A DNA stretch of 64,000 nucleotides from Citrobacter gillenii (GTDB taxonomy: Bacteria; Pseudomonadota; Gammaproteobacteria; Enterobacterales; Enterobacteriaceae). The stretch spans positions 62,001 to 126,000 of the forward strand of contig NZ_SUQN01000002.1 of the NCBI RefSeq assembly GCF_013337685.1, written 5' to 3'. Position 1 is the stretch's first letter. Each line of letters starts with the position of its first letter. Shown here in pieces: positions 8,479 to 17,653 of this stretch. The position numbers were made by a program, and so were the translations under genes. The notes under the pieces were generated by a model. The model worked only from the letters and a program-made list of their open reading frames with translations. It had not been told where the DNA came from and made no database searches.

Positions 8479-9342
8479 ATGCAAAAGATTTTAGGTTTGT
8501 TGGTGGTTATTGGCTGTGTTTTTGGCGGCTATTTTGAAGCGGGTGGACAATTAATTGCCATCTGGCAGCCTGCTGAAATTGTTATTATTCTCGGCGCCGG
8601 ATTTGGTGCCATGATTATCGGCAACCCGAAGCACGTGCTGAAAGAGATCGGCCATCAGTTGAAAGGTGTCCTCAGCAAGAAACAGCTGGGGCCAGAGTTT
8701 CAGCGCCAACTATTAATGTGCCTGTTTGAACTGCTGGAGTTGGTACAAAACGGCGGCTTACGCATGTTGGATCAGCACATTGAAAAACCGGCTGAAAGTA
8801 CCATTTTCCAAAAGTACCCGCTGGTGCTGACTCAAGAGCGACTGGTGACCTTTATCGCTGATAACTTCCGCCTGATGGCAATGGGCAAAATTGACGCCCA
8901 CGAACTGGAAGGGATCCTCGATCAGGAACTGGATACCGTAGAAGAAGAGCTGTTGACACCGTCTCGTTCATTACAGCGTACGGCTGAAGCTATGCCGGGA
9001 TTCGGTATTTGCGCCGCGGTACTTGGCATCATTATTACCATGCAATCTATTGATGGCTCCATTGCACTGATCGGCCTGAAAGTAGCAGCGGCGCTGGTAG
9101 GGACCTTCCTGGGGGTATTTATCTGCTACTGCCTGATGGATCCGCTGGCGAACTCGATGGAGCAACAGGCGCGTGCGGAACATTCTCTGCTGGAATGTGT
9201 GCGTACTGTGCTGGTGGCGCATGCTGGCGGTAAGCCAACGCTGCTGGCGGTGGATGCAGGGCGTAAACTTCTGCATCTGGCATCTAAACCAACGTTTGCC
9301 AATCTGGACGCGTGGGTGAATGCGATGCTGGAGCAGGAATAA
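8479..9342 (+). CDS. lafT: LafT, stator protein (MotA family)
   Basis: A 287-residue MotA homologue. The N-terminal helices (MQKILGLLVVIGCVFGGYFE, then IVIILGAGFGAMIIG), the charged cytoplasmic loop, and the C-terminal helices with the conserved proline in AEAMPGFGICAAVLGIIITM are all visible. It forms the ion-conducting stator with LafU. GGAGAAG lies 7 bases before the ATG. Whether the motor uses H+ or Na+ cannot be read reliably. Confidence 0.92.
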   Translation: MQKILGLLVVIGCVFGGYFEAGGQLIAIWQPAEIVIILGAGFGAMIIGNPKHVLKEIGHQLKGVLSKKQLGPEFQRQLLMCLFELLELVQNGGLRMLDQHIEKPAESTIFQKYPLVLTQERLVTFIADNFRLMAMGKIDAHELEGILDQELDTVEEELLTPSRSLQRTAEAMPGFGICAAVLGIIITMQSIDGSIALIGLKVAAALVGTFLGVFICYCLMDPLANSMEQQARAEHSLLECVRTVLVAHAGGKPTLLAVDAGRKLLHLASKPTFANLDAWVNAMLEQE

Positions 9343-9344
9343 GC

Positions 9345-10343
9345 ATGAGGAAGGCGCCAAATCGTCGCGACCGTGGTGCGAAGACCACCATTATTCGGCG
9401 ACAAATTAAAAAGAATCATGCAGGTCATCATGGCGGTGCGTGGAAGGTGGCATTTGCCGACTTTACGCTGGCGATGATGGCGCTGTTTATGACGCTGTGG
9501 ATTGTCAACAGCGTCAGTAAATCCGATCGCGAAAATATCGTTGCGGCGCTGCACGGCCAGTCCATCTTCAACGGGGGAGGGCTCGCACCGTTAAATAAAA
9601 TTGGCAAACAGCCGATTGCACCGGGGGCCAGCAGTAAAAATGTCACTCGCAGCAAGTCAGATAAACAAGCGCTACCGCAGGAAACGGCTAAAGTGACGGA
9701 AGAAACGGCCAAAAAAGTCATGGATGTGAATGAGAAGACGGCGTTGCTGAAGAAAAAGTCCGCGACTGAACTGGGAGAGCTGGCGACTAACATCAACACC
9801 ATCGCCCGCAATGCGCATATGGAAACTAACCTGGAGATGGAGATCGTCCCTCAGGGGTTACGCGTGCTGATTAAAGATGACCAGAACCGCAATATGTTTG
9901 AACGCGGTAGCGCGCGGATCATGCCATTCTTCCGATCGTTACTGGTTGAACTGGCACCGGTTTTTGACACGCTGGACAATAAGATCATCATCACCGGTCA
10001 CACGGATGCGATGGGCTATAAAAATAATATTTATAACAACTGGAATCTGTCTGGTGACAGGGCGCTCTCCGCCCGACGTGTGCTGGAAGAAGCGGGGATG
10101 CCGCAGGATAAAGTCATGCAGGTCAGCGCCATGGCGGACCAGATGCTGCTGGATGCGAAAAATCCAGAGAGCGCGGGTAACCGCCGCATTGAGATTATGG
10201 TGTTGACGCAAAGTGCGTCCGACACGCTGTATCAATACTTTGGTCAGCACGGCGAGAAGGTCGTGCAGCCGTTGGTGGATAAGCTGGATAAACAAAAGCA
10301 GGTGACTTCCTTACGTCAACCCCCCGTTGTTGTGCCTCATTAA
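9345..10343 (+). CDS. lafU: LafU, stator protein (MotB family)
   Basis: A 332-residue MotB homologue. A basic N-terminus (MRKAPNRRDRGAKTTIIRRQ) precedes a single transmembrane helix with the ion-binding aspartate in VAFADFTLAMMALFMTLWIV. A Lys/Thr-rich plug and linker follow, then an OmpA-like peptidoglycan-binding domain (IITGHTDAMGYKNNIYNNWN, DRALSARRVLEEAGMP). The ATG at 9345, 2 bases after the lafT stop, is preferred over an in-frame GTG at 9312 inside lafT. In E. coli K-12 only a remnant of this gene survives beside dinB; here it appears full length. Confidence 0.9.
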   Translation: MRKAPNRRDRGAKTTIIRRQIKKNHAGHHGGAWKVAFADFTLAMMALFMTLWIVNSVSKSDRENIVAALHGQSIFNGGGLAPLNKIGKQPIAPGASSKNVTRSKSDKQALPQETAKVTEETAKKVMDVNEKTALLKKKSATELGELATNINTIARNAHMETNLEMEIVPQGLRVLIKDDQNRNMFERGSARIMPFFRSLLVELAPVFDTLDNKIIITGHTDAMGYKNNIYNNWNLSGDRALSARRVLEEAGMPQDKVMQVSAMADQMLLDAKNPESAGNRRIEIMVLTQSASDTLYQYFGQHGEKVVQPLVDKLDKQKQVTSLRQPPVVVPH

Positions 10344-10357
10344 TTCTGTTCTCTCGT

Positions 10358-10384
10358 CCCCCACGCAACGTGGGGGCATATTAT
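10358..10384 (+). terminator. Hairpin at the end of the Flag-2 operon
   Basis: CCCCCACG-CAA-CGTGGGGG followed by CATATTATT. A perfect 8-base GC-rich stem right after lafU. The T tract is weak. Confidence 0.6.
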
Positions 10385-10400
10385 TGCTAAGGAAGGTAAT

Positions 10401-11048
10401 GTGATAGCTGTAACTCAAATTATTCCACTGAATATTCAATCAGATAATGTTACAGATGTGGCCTGTCAGGGCGCGCATTTCGATAATGTATCAGGGATCT
10501 GGTACACCGAGCCTGATGGGCTAAAGGAGGGGCTTTTGGACTATGCCTACACTATGGATAGTTACAACATCATCGCGCCCTACTATCTGGTCATTACCTC
10601 AAAGATGCACTGCTGGAACTGCCATCAAATCACCCGAATCCATGGGGTTATGTTTACCCGTTATATTAAAAAAATACAGGATGGTGAAGGCTGGCTGTCC
10701 GTCAGGCGGAATACGTTTCTGTTCCATATTAATGTGCTGCCAGAAGAGATAATGAAGAACATCAAGGCCAGCAATTACTACCTGGATAAGAGTAAAACCA
10801 CCGGACTACGCTACTGGATGAACCATTGTGAAATTTGCGGCGAGCGTTTGGGAGACTATGAACTTTTCTGCGTTGAAAATGATGCCTTTCGCCGGATGAC
10901 CATTGAAAATCTGCTTAAGGCGAATGTGCGAAAAGTGAATAAGCTGTTTGTCAGTACGGCGGGTAACCCTGCAGAGCATGCGTCAAAAGAGGTTGTGCGT
11001 TATCTGTGTGATGCCCGTTTCGTTATGAATGGACCCGCAGTACCGTAA
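10401..11048 (+). CDS. Unknown protein with two CxxC motifs, between Flag-2 and dinB
   Basis: A 215-residue soluble-looking protein that I do not recognise. It starts with GTG at 10401 preceded by GGAAGG. Cysteine pairs CWNC (about residues 73-76) and CEIC (about 146-149) look like a single zinc site built from two knuckles, each flanked by aromatic and basic residues ([32 protein letters not shown]). No enzyme motif or membrane segment was seen. It is codirectional with lafU but separated by a hairpin, and its stop overlaps the dinB promoter region. A DNA- or RNA-binding role would be a guess. Confidence 0.75.
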   Translation: MIAVTQIIPLNIQSDNVTDVACQGAHFDNVSGIWYTEPDGLKEGLLDYAYTMDSYNIIAPYYLVITSKMHCWNCHQITRIHGVMFTRYIKKIQDGEGWLSVRRNTFLFHINVLPEEIMKNIKASNYYLDKSKTTGLRYWMNHCEICGERLGDYELFCVENDAFRRMTIENLLKANVRKVNKLFVSTAGNPAEHASKEVVRYLCDARFVMNGPAVP

Positions 11049-11080
11049 TACGTGTTCAGACTTCTCATTACATAAAGATA

Positions 11081-11096
11081 CTGTATACTTAAACAG
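11081..11096 (+). promoter_or_regulatory. LexA (SOS) box of dinB
   Basis: CTGTATACTTAAACAG keeps the CTG-N10-CAG core of the LexA operator and closely resembles the known E. coli dinB operator. It lies 17 bases before the dinB start codon. Confidence 0.88.
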
Positions 11097-11112
11097 TGTT
11101 GTGGGAGGGGCG

Positions 11113-12168
11113 ATGCGTAAAATTATACATGTCGATATGGACTGCTTTTTCGCGGCGGTGGAAATGCGTGATAACCCCGCGCTGCGTGATATCCCGATCG
11201 CTATCGGTGGCAGCCGTGAACGCCGGGGGGTGATCAGCACCGCCAATTACCCAGCGCGGAAATTTGGCGTACGCAGCGCGATGCCCACGGGGATGGCGCT
11301 AAAACTGTGCCCGCATCTCACCTTATTACCCGGTCGTTATGAGGCGTATAAAGAAGCGTCTCGCCAGATTCAGGCGATCTTCGCACGCTACACCTCGCTT
11401 ATCGAACCCCTTTCGCTGGATGAAGCCTATCTGGACGTCACCGACAGCACGCACTGTCACGGATCGGCCACACTGATTGCCCAGCAAATTCGCCAGACGA
11501 TTTTTGACGAGCTACAGCTCACCGCCTCCGCGGGGATTGCACCGGTCAAGTTTCTGGCCAAGATCGCCTCCGATCTCAATAAGCCCAACGGGCAATATGT
11601 GATCACACCGGATGATGTGCCGGAATTTATCAGAACGCTCCCGCTGGGGAAAATCCCCGGCGTCGGCAAAGTTTCCGCCGCTAAGCTGGAATCCATGGGA
11701 TTACGTACCTGTGAAGATGTACAACAGTGCGACCTGGCGATATTGCTTAAGCGTTTTGGTAAATTTGGTCGCGTGCTGTGGGAGCGCAGCCAGGGTATTG
11801 ACGAGCGGGATGTGAATAACGACAGAATGCGCAAATCCGTCGGTGTTGAACGCACGCTGGCAGAGGATATTCATGAGTGGTCAGAATGTGAGGCGATTAT
11901 CGAGCGGCTTTATCCGGAGCTGGAGCGGCGTCTGGCAAAGGTAAAACCGGATTTATGTATTGCTCGCCAGGGCATTAAATTAAAGTTTAATGACTTTCAG
12001 CAGACCACTCAGGAGCACGTCTGGCCGCGCTTAAGTAAAGACGATTTGATTACCACGGCGCGCAAAACCTGGGATGAGCGTCGGGGAGGACGTGGGGTCA
12101 GGCTGGTAGGATTACACGTCACGCTGCTGGATCCACAGCTGGAAAGGCAGTTGGTACTGGGGCTTTGA
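11113..12168 (+). CDS. dinB: DNA polymerase IV
   Basis: 351 residues, the same length as E. coli DinB. A Y-family translesion polymerase that extends mismatched or damaged primer ends in the SOS response. The catalytic acidic residues are in [13 protein letters not shown] (residues 4-16) and [11 protein letters not shown] (about 101-111); [11 protein letters not shown] is the helix-hairpin-helix; the C-terminus QLVLGL is the beta-clamp-binding peptide. The start [12 protein letters not shown] is chosen by family alignment over an in-frame upstream ATG. A LexA box sits immediately upstream. Unlike E. coli K-12, no yafNOP genes follow; pepD is next, after REP repeats. Confidence 0.96.
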   Translation: MRKIIHVDMDCFFAAVEMRDNPALRDIPIAIGGSRERRGVISTANYPARKFGVRSAMPTGMALKLCPHLTLLPGRYEAYKEASRQIQAIFARYTSLIEPLSLDEAYLDVTDSTHCHGSATLIAQQIRQTIFDELQLTASAGIAPVKFLAKIASDLNKPNGQYVITPDDVPEFIRTLPLGKIPGVGKVSAAKLESMGLRTCEDVQQCDLAILLKRFGKFGRVLWERSQGIDERDVNNDRMRKSVGVERTLAEDIHEWSECEAIIERLYPELERRLAKVKPDLCIARQGIKLKFNDFQQTTQEHVWPRLSKDDLITTARKTWDERRGGRGVRLVGLHVTLLDPQLERQLVLGL

Positions 12169-12180
12169 GTTGGATGTATT

Positions 12181-12258
12181 GCCGGATAGCGGCATAAATA
12201 CCTTATCCGGCTTACCTACGCGATCGTAGGCCGGATAAGCAGCAGCGCCATCCGGCAT
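12181..12258. repeat. Pair of REP-type palindromes between dinB and pepD
   Basis: Units of the type GCCGGATAGCGGCATAAATA and CCTTATCCGG, then GGCCGGATAAGC and GCGCCATCCGGC in opposite orientation, form a BIME-like pair between two convergent genes. It may also act as a transcription or mRNA-decay barrier. Confidence 0.8.
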
Positions 12259-12271
12259 TTATTGCAGGGAC

Positions 12272-13729
12272 TTACTTCGCCGGAATAGACTTCAGCAGTT
12301 CAGTCAGCAGCGTCCAGTAATGGCCAACGCTTTCGATATGAACCTGCTCATCCGGGGAGTGCGGACCCGTGATGGTTGGCCCGATGGAAACCATGTCCAT
12401 TTCCGGATACGGCTTCTTAAACAGACCGCATTCCAGACCCGCGTGGATAATCTGGATGTTTGGCGTCTTGTTGAACAGACGCTGATAGGTTTCGCGCACC
12501 AGGTGCATGACCGGCGAGTTCGCGTCCGGCTGCCAGCCCGGATACGCACCTTTGGCTTCGGTTTTAGCGCCTGCCAGCTTGCCCAGAGAATCCAGCATGC
12601 TTACCACATAGTCTTTACCGCTGTCGATCAGCGAGCGAACCAGGCAGTGAATCTGCACGTTGTCGTCAGTCATGGTGACAACACCGACGTTCAGGGAGGT
12701 TTCCACCACGCCTTTTGCCACGTCTGAATTGCGGATCACGCCGTTTGGTGTCGCGTTCAGCAGACGAACAAAGGTATCGCGGGACTGAGCGGTCAGTGCG
12801 GCTTTGTCGTTAGAGACGGTATCCAGCAGCAGTGCCAGATTTTTCTCTTTTGCTGCCAGCTCGTTTTTCAGGATTTCCTGATAAGTGCTGACCAGCGCTT
12901 TTAACGCATCGACTTTATCTGCGGCAACAGCAAGGGTAGCAAAGGCTTCACGTGGGATCGCGTTACGCAGCGTACCACCGTTGAAATCAACCAGACGCAG
13001 ATCCAGTTCTTCAGCGTGGCCAGCCAGGAAGCGTACCAGCAGCTTGTTGGCATTACCGAGGCCAACATGGATTTCGCCGCCGGAGTGACCGCCTTTCAGG
13101 CCTTTCAGCGTCAGCTTAAAGGTCTGGAAACCTGCAGGAATGGCTTCACGAGACAGCGGCAGATTGGCGGTGAAGTCGATCCCCCCCGCGCAACCCATGT
13201 AGATCTCACCTTCTTCTTCGGAGTCGGTGTTGATCAGAATATCTGCCTGCAGCCAGTTAGCCTGCAGACCAAACGCACCGTCCATGCCCGCTTCTTCGGT
13301 CATGGTCAGCAGAACTTCCAGCGGGCCGTGAACCACGCTGTCATCCGCCAGAACGGCCAGCGCAGAGGCCATACCGATACCGTTATCCGCACCCAGCGTG
13401 GTGCCACGGGCTTTCACCCATTCGCCGTCAATATAAGGCTGGATCGGATCTTTGGTGAAGTCGTGAACGGTATCGTTGTTTTTTTGCGGCACCATATCCA
13501 GGTGCGCCTGCAGAACAACCGGCTTGCGGTTTTCCATTCCTGCGGTAGCGGGTTTGCGAATCAGGATATTACCCACCTGATCGCGCTCGACGTGGAAACC
13601 TTTCTCTTGGGCCCAACTCAGAATATGTTCAGCGAGTTGCTCTTCATGGTAGGACGGATGAGGAATAGAACAGATTTTGGCAAAAATATCCCACAGCGGT
13701 TGCGGGGATAATTGAGACAGTTCAGACAC
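12272..13729 (-). CDS. pepD: Cytosol non-specific dipeptidase (peptidase D, aminoacyl-histidine dipeptidase)
   Basis: 485 residues, matching E. coli PepD from VSELSQLSPQPLWDIF to the end. Metallopeptidase of the M20 family that cleaves Xaa-His and other unblocked dipeptides in the cytoplasm. Metal-binding motifs are visible: LQAHLDMVPQ, LGADNGIGMA, MTEEAGMDGAFG, INTDSEEEGEIYMGCAGG and the C-terminal IHAGLECGLF. The start is GTG at 13727-13729 with AGGAG upstream, the same unusual start as E. coli pepD; a longer in-frame extension has no support. Divergent from gpt. Confidence 0.95.
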   Translation of the reverse strand: MSELSQLSPQPLWDIFAKICSIPHPSYHEEQLAEHILSWAQEKGFHVERDQVGNILIRKPATAGMENRKPVVLQAHLDMVPQKNNDTVHDFTKDPIQPYIDGEWVKARGTTLGADNGIGMASALAVLADDSVVHGPLEVLLTMTEEAGMDGAFGLQANWLQADILINTDSEEEGEIYMGCAGGIDFTANLPLSREAIPAGFQTFKLTLKGLKGGHSGGEIHVGLGNANKLLVRFLAGHAEELDLRLVDFNGGTLRNAIPREAFATLAVAADKVDALKALVSTYQEILKNELAAKEKNLALLLDTVSNDKAALTAQSRDTFVRLLNATPNGVIRNSDVAKGVVETSLNVGVVTMTDDNVQIHCLVRSLIDSGKDYVVSMLDSLGKLAGAKTEAKGAYPGWQPDANSPVMHLVRETYQRLFNKTPNIQIIHAGLECGLFKKPYPEMDMVSIGPTITGPHSPDEQVHIESVGHYWTLLTELLKSIPAK

Positions 13730-13895
13730 GTTGAGTCTCCTTGGCGATGCCCTGCAAAATTGACTTACAGGCCACGGGGTTAGCAGAATTAAAAACACCA
13801 CAAGTCAGGCTTGCGCGATGCAATTGAGAATACCACTTTCTCTGCTCACGGCTAGCAAAAAGCATGCAAAAAGAGGCCTGGATTCCGCTTAACAC

Positions 13896-13924
13896 TGGTT
13901 TTTAGCGCGTCAGATCTCTATAAT
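13896..13924 (+). promoter_or_regulatory. Probable sigma-70 promoter of gpt
   Basis: A perfect TATAAT at 13919-13924 with a weak -35 (TGGTTT, 13896-13901) at 17-base spacing, about 67 bases before the gpt start. Confidence 0.5.
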
Positions 13925-13991
13925 CTCGCGCAACCTATTTCCCCCTCGAACACTTTTTAAGCCGTAGATAAACAGGCTGGGACAACTTCAC

Positions 13992-14450
13992 ATGAGCGAA
14001 AAATACGTCGTCACCTGGGACATGTTGCAGATCCATGCACGTAAACTGGCAAGCCGCTTGATGCCTTCTGAACAATGGAAAGGCATCATTGCCGTTAGCC
14101 GTGGTGGTCTGGTGCCAGGCGCGCTGCTGGCGCGTGAATTGGGTATTCGTCATGTCGATACCGTATGCATCTCCAGCTACGATCACGACAATCAGCGCGA
14201 ACTGACCGTTCTGAAACGTGCCGAAGGTGACGGTGAAGGTTTCATCGTAATCGATGACCTGGTTGACACCGGTGGTACCGCGGTTGCGATTCGCGAAATG
14301 TACCCTAAAGCGCATTTCGTCACCATCTTCGCTAAACCGGCAGGCCGTCCGCTGGTGAATGATTATGTTGTTGATATCCCTCAGGATACCTGGATCGAGC
14401 AGCCGTGGGATATGGGCGTCGTGTTCGTCCCGCCGATTTCAGGCCGCTAA
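13992..14450 (+). CDS. gpt: Xanthine-guanine phosphoribosyltransferase
   Basis: 152 residues, the length of E. coli Gpt. Purine salvage: transfers the phosphoribosyl group of PRPP to guanine, xanthine and, less well, hypoxanthine at the inner membrane face. The PRPP-binding loop is seen in [20 protein letters not shown] and the active-site loop in [20 protein letters not shown]. Monocistronic, followed by a good terminator. Confidence 0.96.
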   Translation: MSEKYVVTWDMLQIHARKLASRLMPSEQWKGIIAVSRGGLVPGALLARELGIRHVDTVCISSYDHDNQRELTVLKRAEGDGEGFIVIDDLVDTGGTAVAIREMYPKAHFVTIFAKPAGRPLVNDYVVDIPQDTWIEQPWDMGVVFVPPISGR

Positions 14451-14463
14451 TCTAAATCGTTTT

Positions 14464-14496
14464 CAACGCCTGGCTATGCCGGGCGTTGTTCTTTTT
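14464..14496 (+). terminator. Rho-independent terminator of gpt
   Basis: CAACGCCTGGC / GCCGGGCGTTG stem with a TAT loop region (14464-14488), followed by TTCTTTTT. Confidence 0.85.
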
Positions 14497-14549
14497 GTGC
14501 CGTGTCAGGTTACACTATGCCTTAGTGAGTACTCATGGAGGCCGTAATT

Positions 14550-15794
14550 ATGTCACAGGCTAACCTCAGCGAAGTCCTGTTTAAACCCCGCTTCAAACAC
14601 CCTGAAACGTCAACGCTGGTTCGTCGATTTAATCACGGCGCGCAGCCGTCTGTGCAATCTGCCCTGGATGGCACAACCATCCCGCACTGGTACCGCATGG
14701 TGAATCGCCTGATGTGGATCTGGCGCGGCGTCGATCCGCGCGAAATCCTTGAGGTGCAGGCGCGTATCGTCATGAGCGAAGCAGAGCGCACGGATAAAGA
14801 GCTCTATGACACGGTCATTGGCTATCGTGGCGGGAACTGGATCTACGAGTGGGCGAAGCAGGCGATGGACTGGCAACAGAAGGCCATGGCAGAACAGGAC
14901 CCACAAATTAGCGGACGCCACTGGCTGCACGCCTCTACGCTGTACAACATTGCGGCGTATCCGCATCTGAAAGGCGACGAGCTGGCTGAACAGGCGCAGG
15001 CCCTGGCGAATCGCGCGTATGAAGAGGCGGCTCAGCGCTTGCCCGGTAAGCTGCGCGAACTGGAATTCACGGTTCCCGGCGGTGCGCCGATCACCGGTTT
15101 TTTGCATATGCCAAAAGGTGACGGCCCGTTCCCGACGGTGCTGATGTGCGGGGGGCTGGATTCCATGCAAACGGATTACTACACCCTGTATGAACGCTAT
15201 TTTGCCCCGCGTGGTATTGCCATGCTGACGCTGGACATGCCCTCGGTCGGTTTTTCGTCGAAATGGAAACTGACCCAGGATTCCAGCCTGCTGCATCAGC
15301 ACGTATTAAAAGCACTGCCCAACATTCCCTGGGTCGATCACACCCGCGTGGCGGCATTTGGTTTTCGCTTTGGCGCCAACGTGGCGGTACGGTTGGCGTA
15401 TCTCGAATCTTCGCGCCTGAAAGCGGTGGCGTGTCTGGGGCCGGTGGTGCATGCGCTGCTCAGCGACCCGCAGCGGCAGGCAAGCGTCCCGGAAATGTAT
15501 CTTGATGTACTGGCCAGCCGTCTGGGTATGCACGACGCCTCCGATGACGCGCTGCGTGTCGAGCTCAATCGCTATTCATTAAAGGTACAAGGCCTGCTGG
15601 GCCGACGTTGTCCAACGCCGATGCTGTCGGGCTTCTGGAAAAACGATCCGTTTAGTCCGGAAGAGGAGTCTCGCTTAATCACATCGTCATCTTCTGACGG
15701 TAAGCTGATGGAGATCCCGTTCAACCCGGTGTATCGCAATTTTGATAAAGCGCTGCAAGAAATAACCGGATGGATCAATCATAGATTGTGTTAA
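14550..15794 (+). CDS. frsA: Fermentation-respiration switch protein FrsA (esterase fold)
   Basis: 414 residues, close throughout to E. coli FrsA (YafA). It has an alpha/beta-hydrolase fold and was described as a partner of unphosphorylated enzyme IIA(Glc); the enzymatic role is debated. In place of a classic GxSxG nucleophile elbow the sequence reads [20 protein letters not shown]. The start [15 protein letters not shown] has GGAGG 8 bases upstream; an ATG 15 bases earlier overlaps that ribosome-binding site and is rejected. Same gpt-frsA-crl order as in E. coli. Confidence 0.93.
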   Translation: MSQANLSEVLFKPRFKHPETSTLVRRFNHGAQPSVQSALDGTTIPHWYRMVNRLMWIWRGVDPREILEVQARIVMSEAERTDKELYDTVIGYRGGNWIYEWAKQAMDWQQKAMAEQDPQISGRHWLHASTLYNIAAYPHLKGDELAEQAQALANRAYEEAAQRLPGKLRELEFTVPGGAPITGFLHMPKGDGPFPTVLMCGGLDSMQTDYYTLYERYFAPRGIAMLTLDMPSVGFSSKWKLTQDSSLLHQHVLKALPNIPWVDHTRVAAFGFRFGANVAVRLAYLESSRLKAVACLGPVVHALLSDPQRQASVPEMYLDVLASRLGMHDASDDALRVELNRYSLKVQGLLGRRCPTPMLSGFWKNDPFSPEEESRLITSSSSDGKLMEIPFNPVYRNFDKALQEITGWINHRLC

Positions 15795-15851
15795 TAGATT
15801 GCTAAATTTTATTGATTTGGTAAAACAGTTGCTTCACCTAAGGAGATCGCA

Positions 15852-16253
15852 ATGACGTTACCGAGTGGACACCCGAAAAGCAGATTGATCAAGAAATTCA
15901 CCGCGCTTGGCCCCTACATCCGGGAAGGGCAGTGCGAAGATAATCGATTTTTTTTCGATTGTCTGGCTGTTTGCGTCAACGTGAAACCCGCGCCGGAGAA
16001 GCGTGAATTCTGGGGCTGGTGGATGGAGTTAGAAGCACAGGAAAAACGCTTCACGTACAGCTACCAGTTTGGTTTGTTTGATCAAGACGGCAACTGGACC
16101 GCCGTGCCCATCAAAGAGACTGAAGTGGTAGATCGACTGGAGTACACCTTACGTGAGTTTCATGAAAAATTGCGTGGGTTGCTAACGTCGCTGAATCTGG
16201 CGCTGGAACCTGCGGACGACTTTAAAGATCGGCCGGTTAAATTAACGGCATAG
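15852..16253 (+). CDS. crl: Sigma-S activator Crl
   Basis: 133 residues, the length of E. coli Crl. Binds domain 2 of RpoS and helps it assemble with core RNA polymerase, raising expression of curli and other stationary-phase genes. Recognised from [20 protein letters not shown], the [20 protein letters not shown] segment and [26 protein letters not shown] precedes the ATG. Convergent with phoE across a REP-like hairpin. Confidence 0.95.
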   Translation: MTLPSGHPKSRLIKKFTALGPYIREGQCEDNRFFFDCLAVCVNVKPAPEKREFWGWWMELEAQEKRFTYSYQFGLFDQDGNWTAVPIKETEVVDRLEYTLREFHEKLRGLLTSLNLALEPADDFKDRPVKLTA

Positions 16254-16261
16254 TGAACAGC

Positions 16262-16302
16262 AAAATGCCGGATGGCGGCGCAACCCCATCCGGCATTTTT
16301 TA
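16262..16302. terminator. REP-like hairpin acting as bidirectional terminator between crl and phoE
   Basis: AAAATGCCGGATGG and CCATCCGGCATTTTTT form a 14-base stem around a 10-base loop, with A and T tracts on opposite sides, between two convergent genes. Confidence 0.75.
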
Positions 16303-16309
16303 TGTTAGA

Positions 16310-17365
16310 TCAGAACTGGTAGGTCATCCCCACTGCGACGATATCATCATTGTTGATGGCCAGCTTATTATCGCTATCCAACTGGTTGATTTTATAATCA
16401 ACAAATGCTGACATATTCTTGTTGAAATAATAGGTCGCGCCAACGTCGATATAATTCACCAGATCTTCATTACCGATACCTTCAATATCTTTGCCTTTCG
16501 ACAGCACATATCCCAGGGACGGACGCAGACCAAAATCAAACTGGTACTGAACCACTGCTTCGACGTTCTGTGTTTTATTGGCGAAGCCACCGGATATAGG
16601 CGTCATTTTGCGTGTTTCAGAGTACATCGTGGCAATATAAATATCGTTGGCATCGTATTTTAAACCGGTTGCCCAGGCTTCGGCTTTATCGCCCGCGCCA
16701 CGGTTTTGCAGATTCTGCTGATTGGTACGATCGGAATTGGTATAGGCGCCGCTGATGGCGAAATCGCTGCCACCAAAGTCATAGGTCACCGACGTACCAA
16801 AACCGTCGCCATTCTGTTTTTTCACATCGCGGTCTTCGTTTTTACCCTGGTATTGCAAGGTGAGATCCAGGCCATCAACGACGCCGAAGAAGTCGGTGTT
16901 ACGGTACGTCGCCAGACCGCTGGCGCGTTTGGTCATGAAGTTATCGGTCTGCGCGGAAGAGTCCCCGCCGAACTCCGGGAACATATCGGTCCACGCTTCA
17001 ACGTCGTACAGCGCACCCAGGTTACGACCGTAGTCGAAGGAACCGAGGTTTTTCAATTTCAGACCCGCGAAGGCCAGACGTGTTTTTTGCTGGTTAGAAT
17101 CGCTTTCGGCTTTATTGCCTGCGAACTCTGCTTCCCAACGACCATAACCGGTCAGCTGATCGTTAATTTGAGTTTCGCCTTTAAAACCAAAACGGATATA
17201 GCTTTGGTCGCCGTCTTTGCTGTCATTATCGGTCATGTAGTGCATGGCTTTAACTTTGCCGTACACATCCAGTTTATTTCCGTTCTTATTATACACTTCC
17301 GCTGCCTGTACGGATGCCGATGCCATAATACCCATCACCACTAATGCCAGAGTGCTCTTTTTCAT
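16310..17365 (-). CDS. phoE: Outer membrane porin PhoE
   Basis: 351 residues, the length of E. coli PhoE: a 16-strand trimeric porin preferring anions, induced by phosphate starvation. Signal peptide [20 protein letters not shown], then mature [21 protein letters not shown]-terminal YQF strand end. The constriction-loop L3 region [20 protein letters not shown] is present. The start is placed at MKKSTL by family match rather than an in-frame ATG 84 bases upstream. A Pho box lies 84 bases upstream on the coding strand. Divergent from proB as in E. coli. Confidence 0.94.
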   Translation of the reverse strand: MKKSTLALVVMGIMASASVQAAEVYNKNGNKLDVYGKVKAMHYMTDNDSKDGDQSYIRFGFKGETQINDQLTGYGRWEAEFAGNKAESDSNQQKTRLAFAGLKLKNLGSFDYGRNLGALYDVEAWTDMFPEFGGDSSAQTDNFMTKRASGLATYRNTDFFGVVDGLDLTLQYQGKNEDRDVKKQNGDGFGTSVTYDFGGSDFAISGAYTNSDRTNQQNLQNRGAGDKAEAWATGLKYDANDIYIATMYSETRKMTPISGGFANKTQNVEAVVQYQFDFGLRPSLGYVLSKGKDIEGIGNEDLVNYIDVGATYYFNKNMSAFVDYKINQLDSDNKLAINNDDIVAVGMTYQF

Positions 17366-17448
17366 TTTCATTCCTGATTTAAAGTACGCGCGAATATTTA
17401 CTGGGTGTGTTCCCCGTTCAAAGACAGGAGGGTTTTTAACGTCTGGCA

Positions 17449-17466
17449 ATGAACGTTTTATGACAA
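17449..17466 (-). promoter_or_regulatory. Pho box directing phoE
   Basis: On the minus strand TTGTCAT-AAAA-CGTTCAT, two 7-base repeats separated by 4 bases, close to the PhoB consensus CTGTCAT-N4-CTGTCAT. Position fits the -35 region of phoE. Confidence 0.75.
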
Positions 17467-17503
17467 AGTAAGAATATTTTTAAAAAAGAATGTTTATTTG
17501 TTT

Positions 17504-17521
17504 CTGTCATAAAAACGTCAA
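17504..17521 (+). promoter_or_regulatory. Second Pho box, in opposite orientation
   Basis: CTGTCAT-AAAA-ACGTCAA on the plus strand; the first repeat is a perfect PhoB half-site. It lies 38 bases beyond the first box and points toward proB. An upstream, inverted Pho box is described for E. coli phoE, so this probably boosts phoE rather than driving proB. Confidence 0.7.
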
Positions 17522-17653
17522 AACTTGCCGCTACGCTTGCTGATCCTGCGCAATAAAATTTCATGCTTTGTGCGCTGGCTGTTGGCAACCGGGGCCAGTC
17601 CTGCTAAAACGTTCGTTTGATATCATTTCCCCAATCTTGAATGGCAGAGAATC

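Noticed and set aside
9312..9345. GTG at 9312 as start of lafU.
   Set aside because: It would place 11 codons inside lafT; the ATG at 9345 directly after the lafT stop gives a normal MotB N-terminus.
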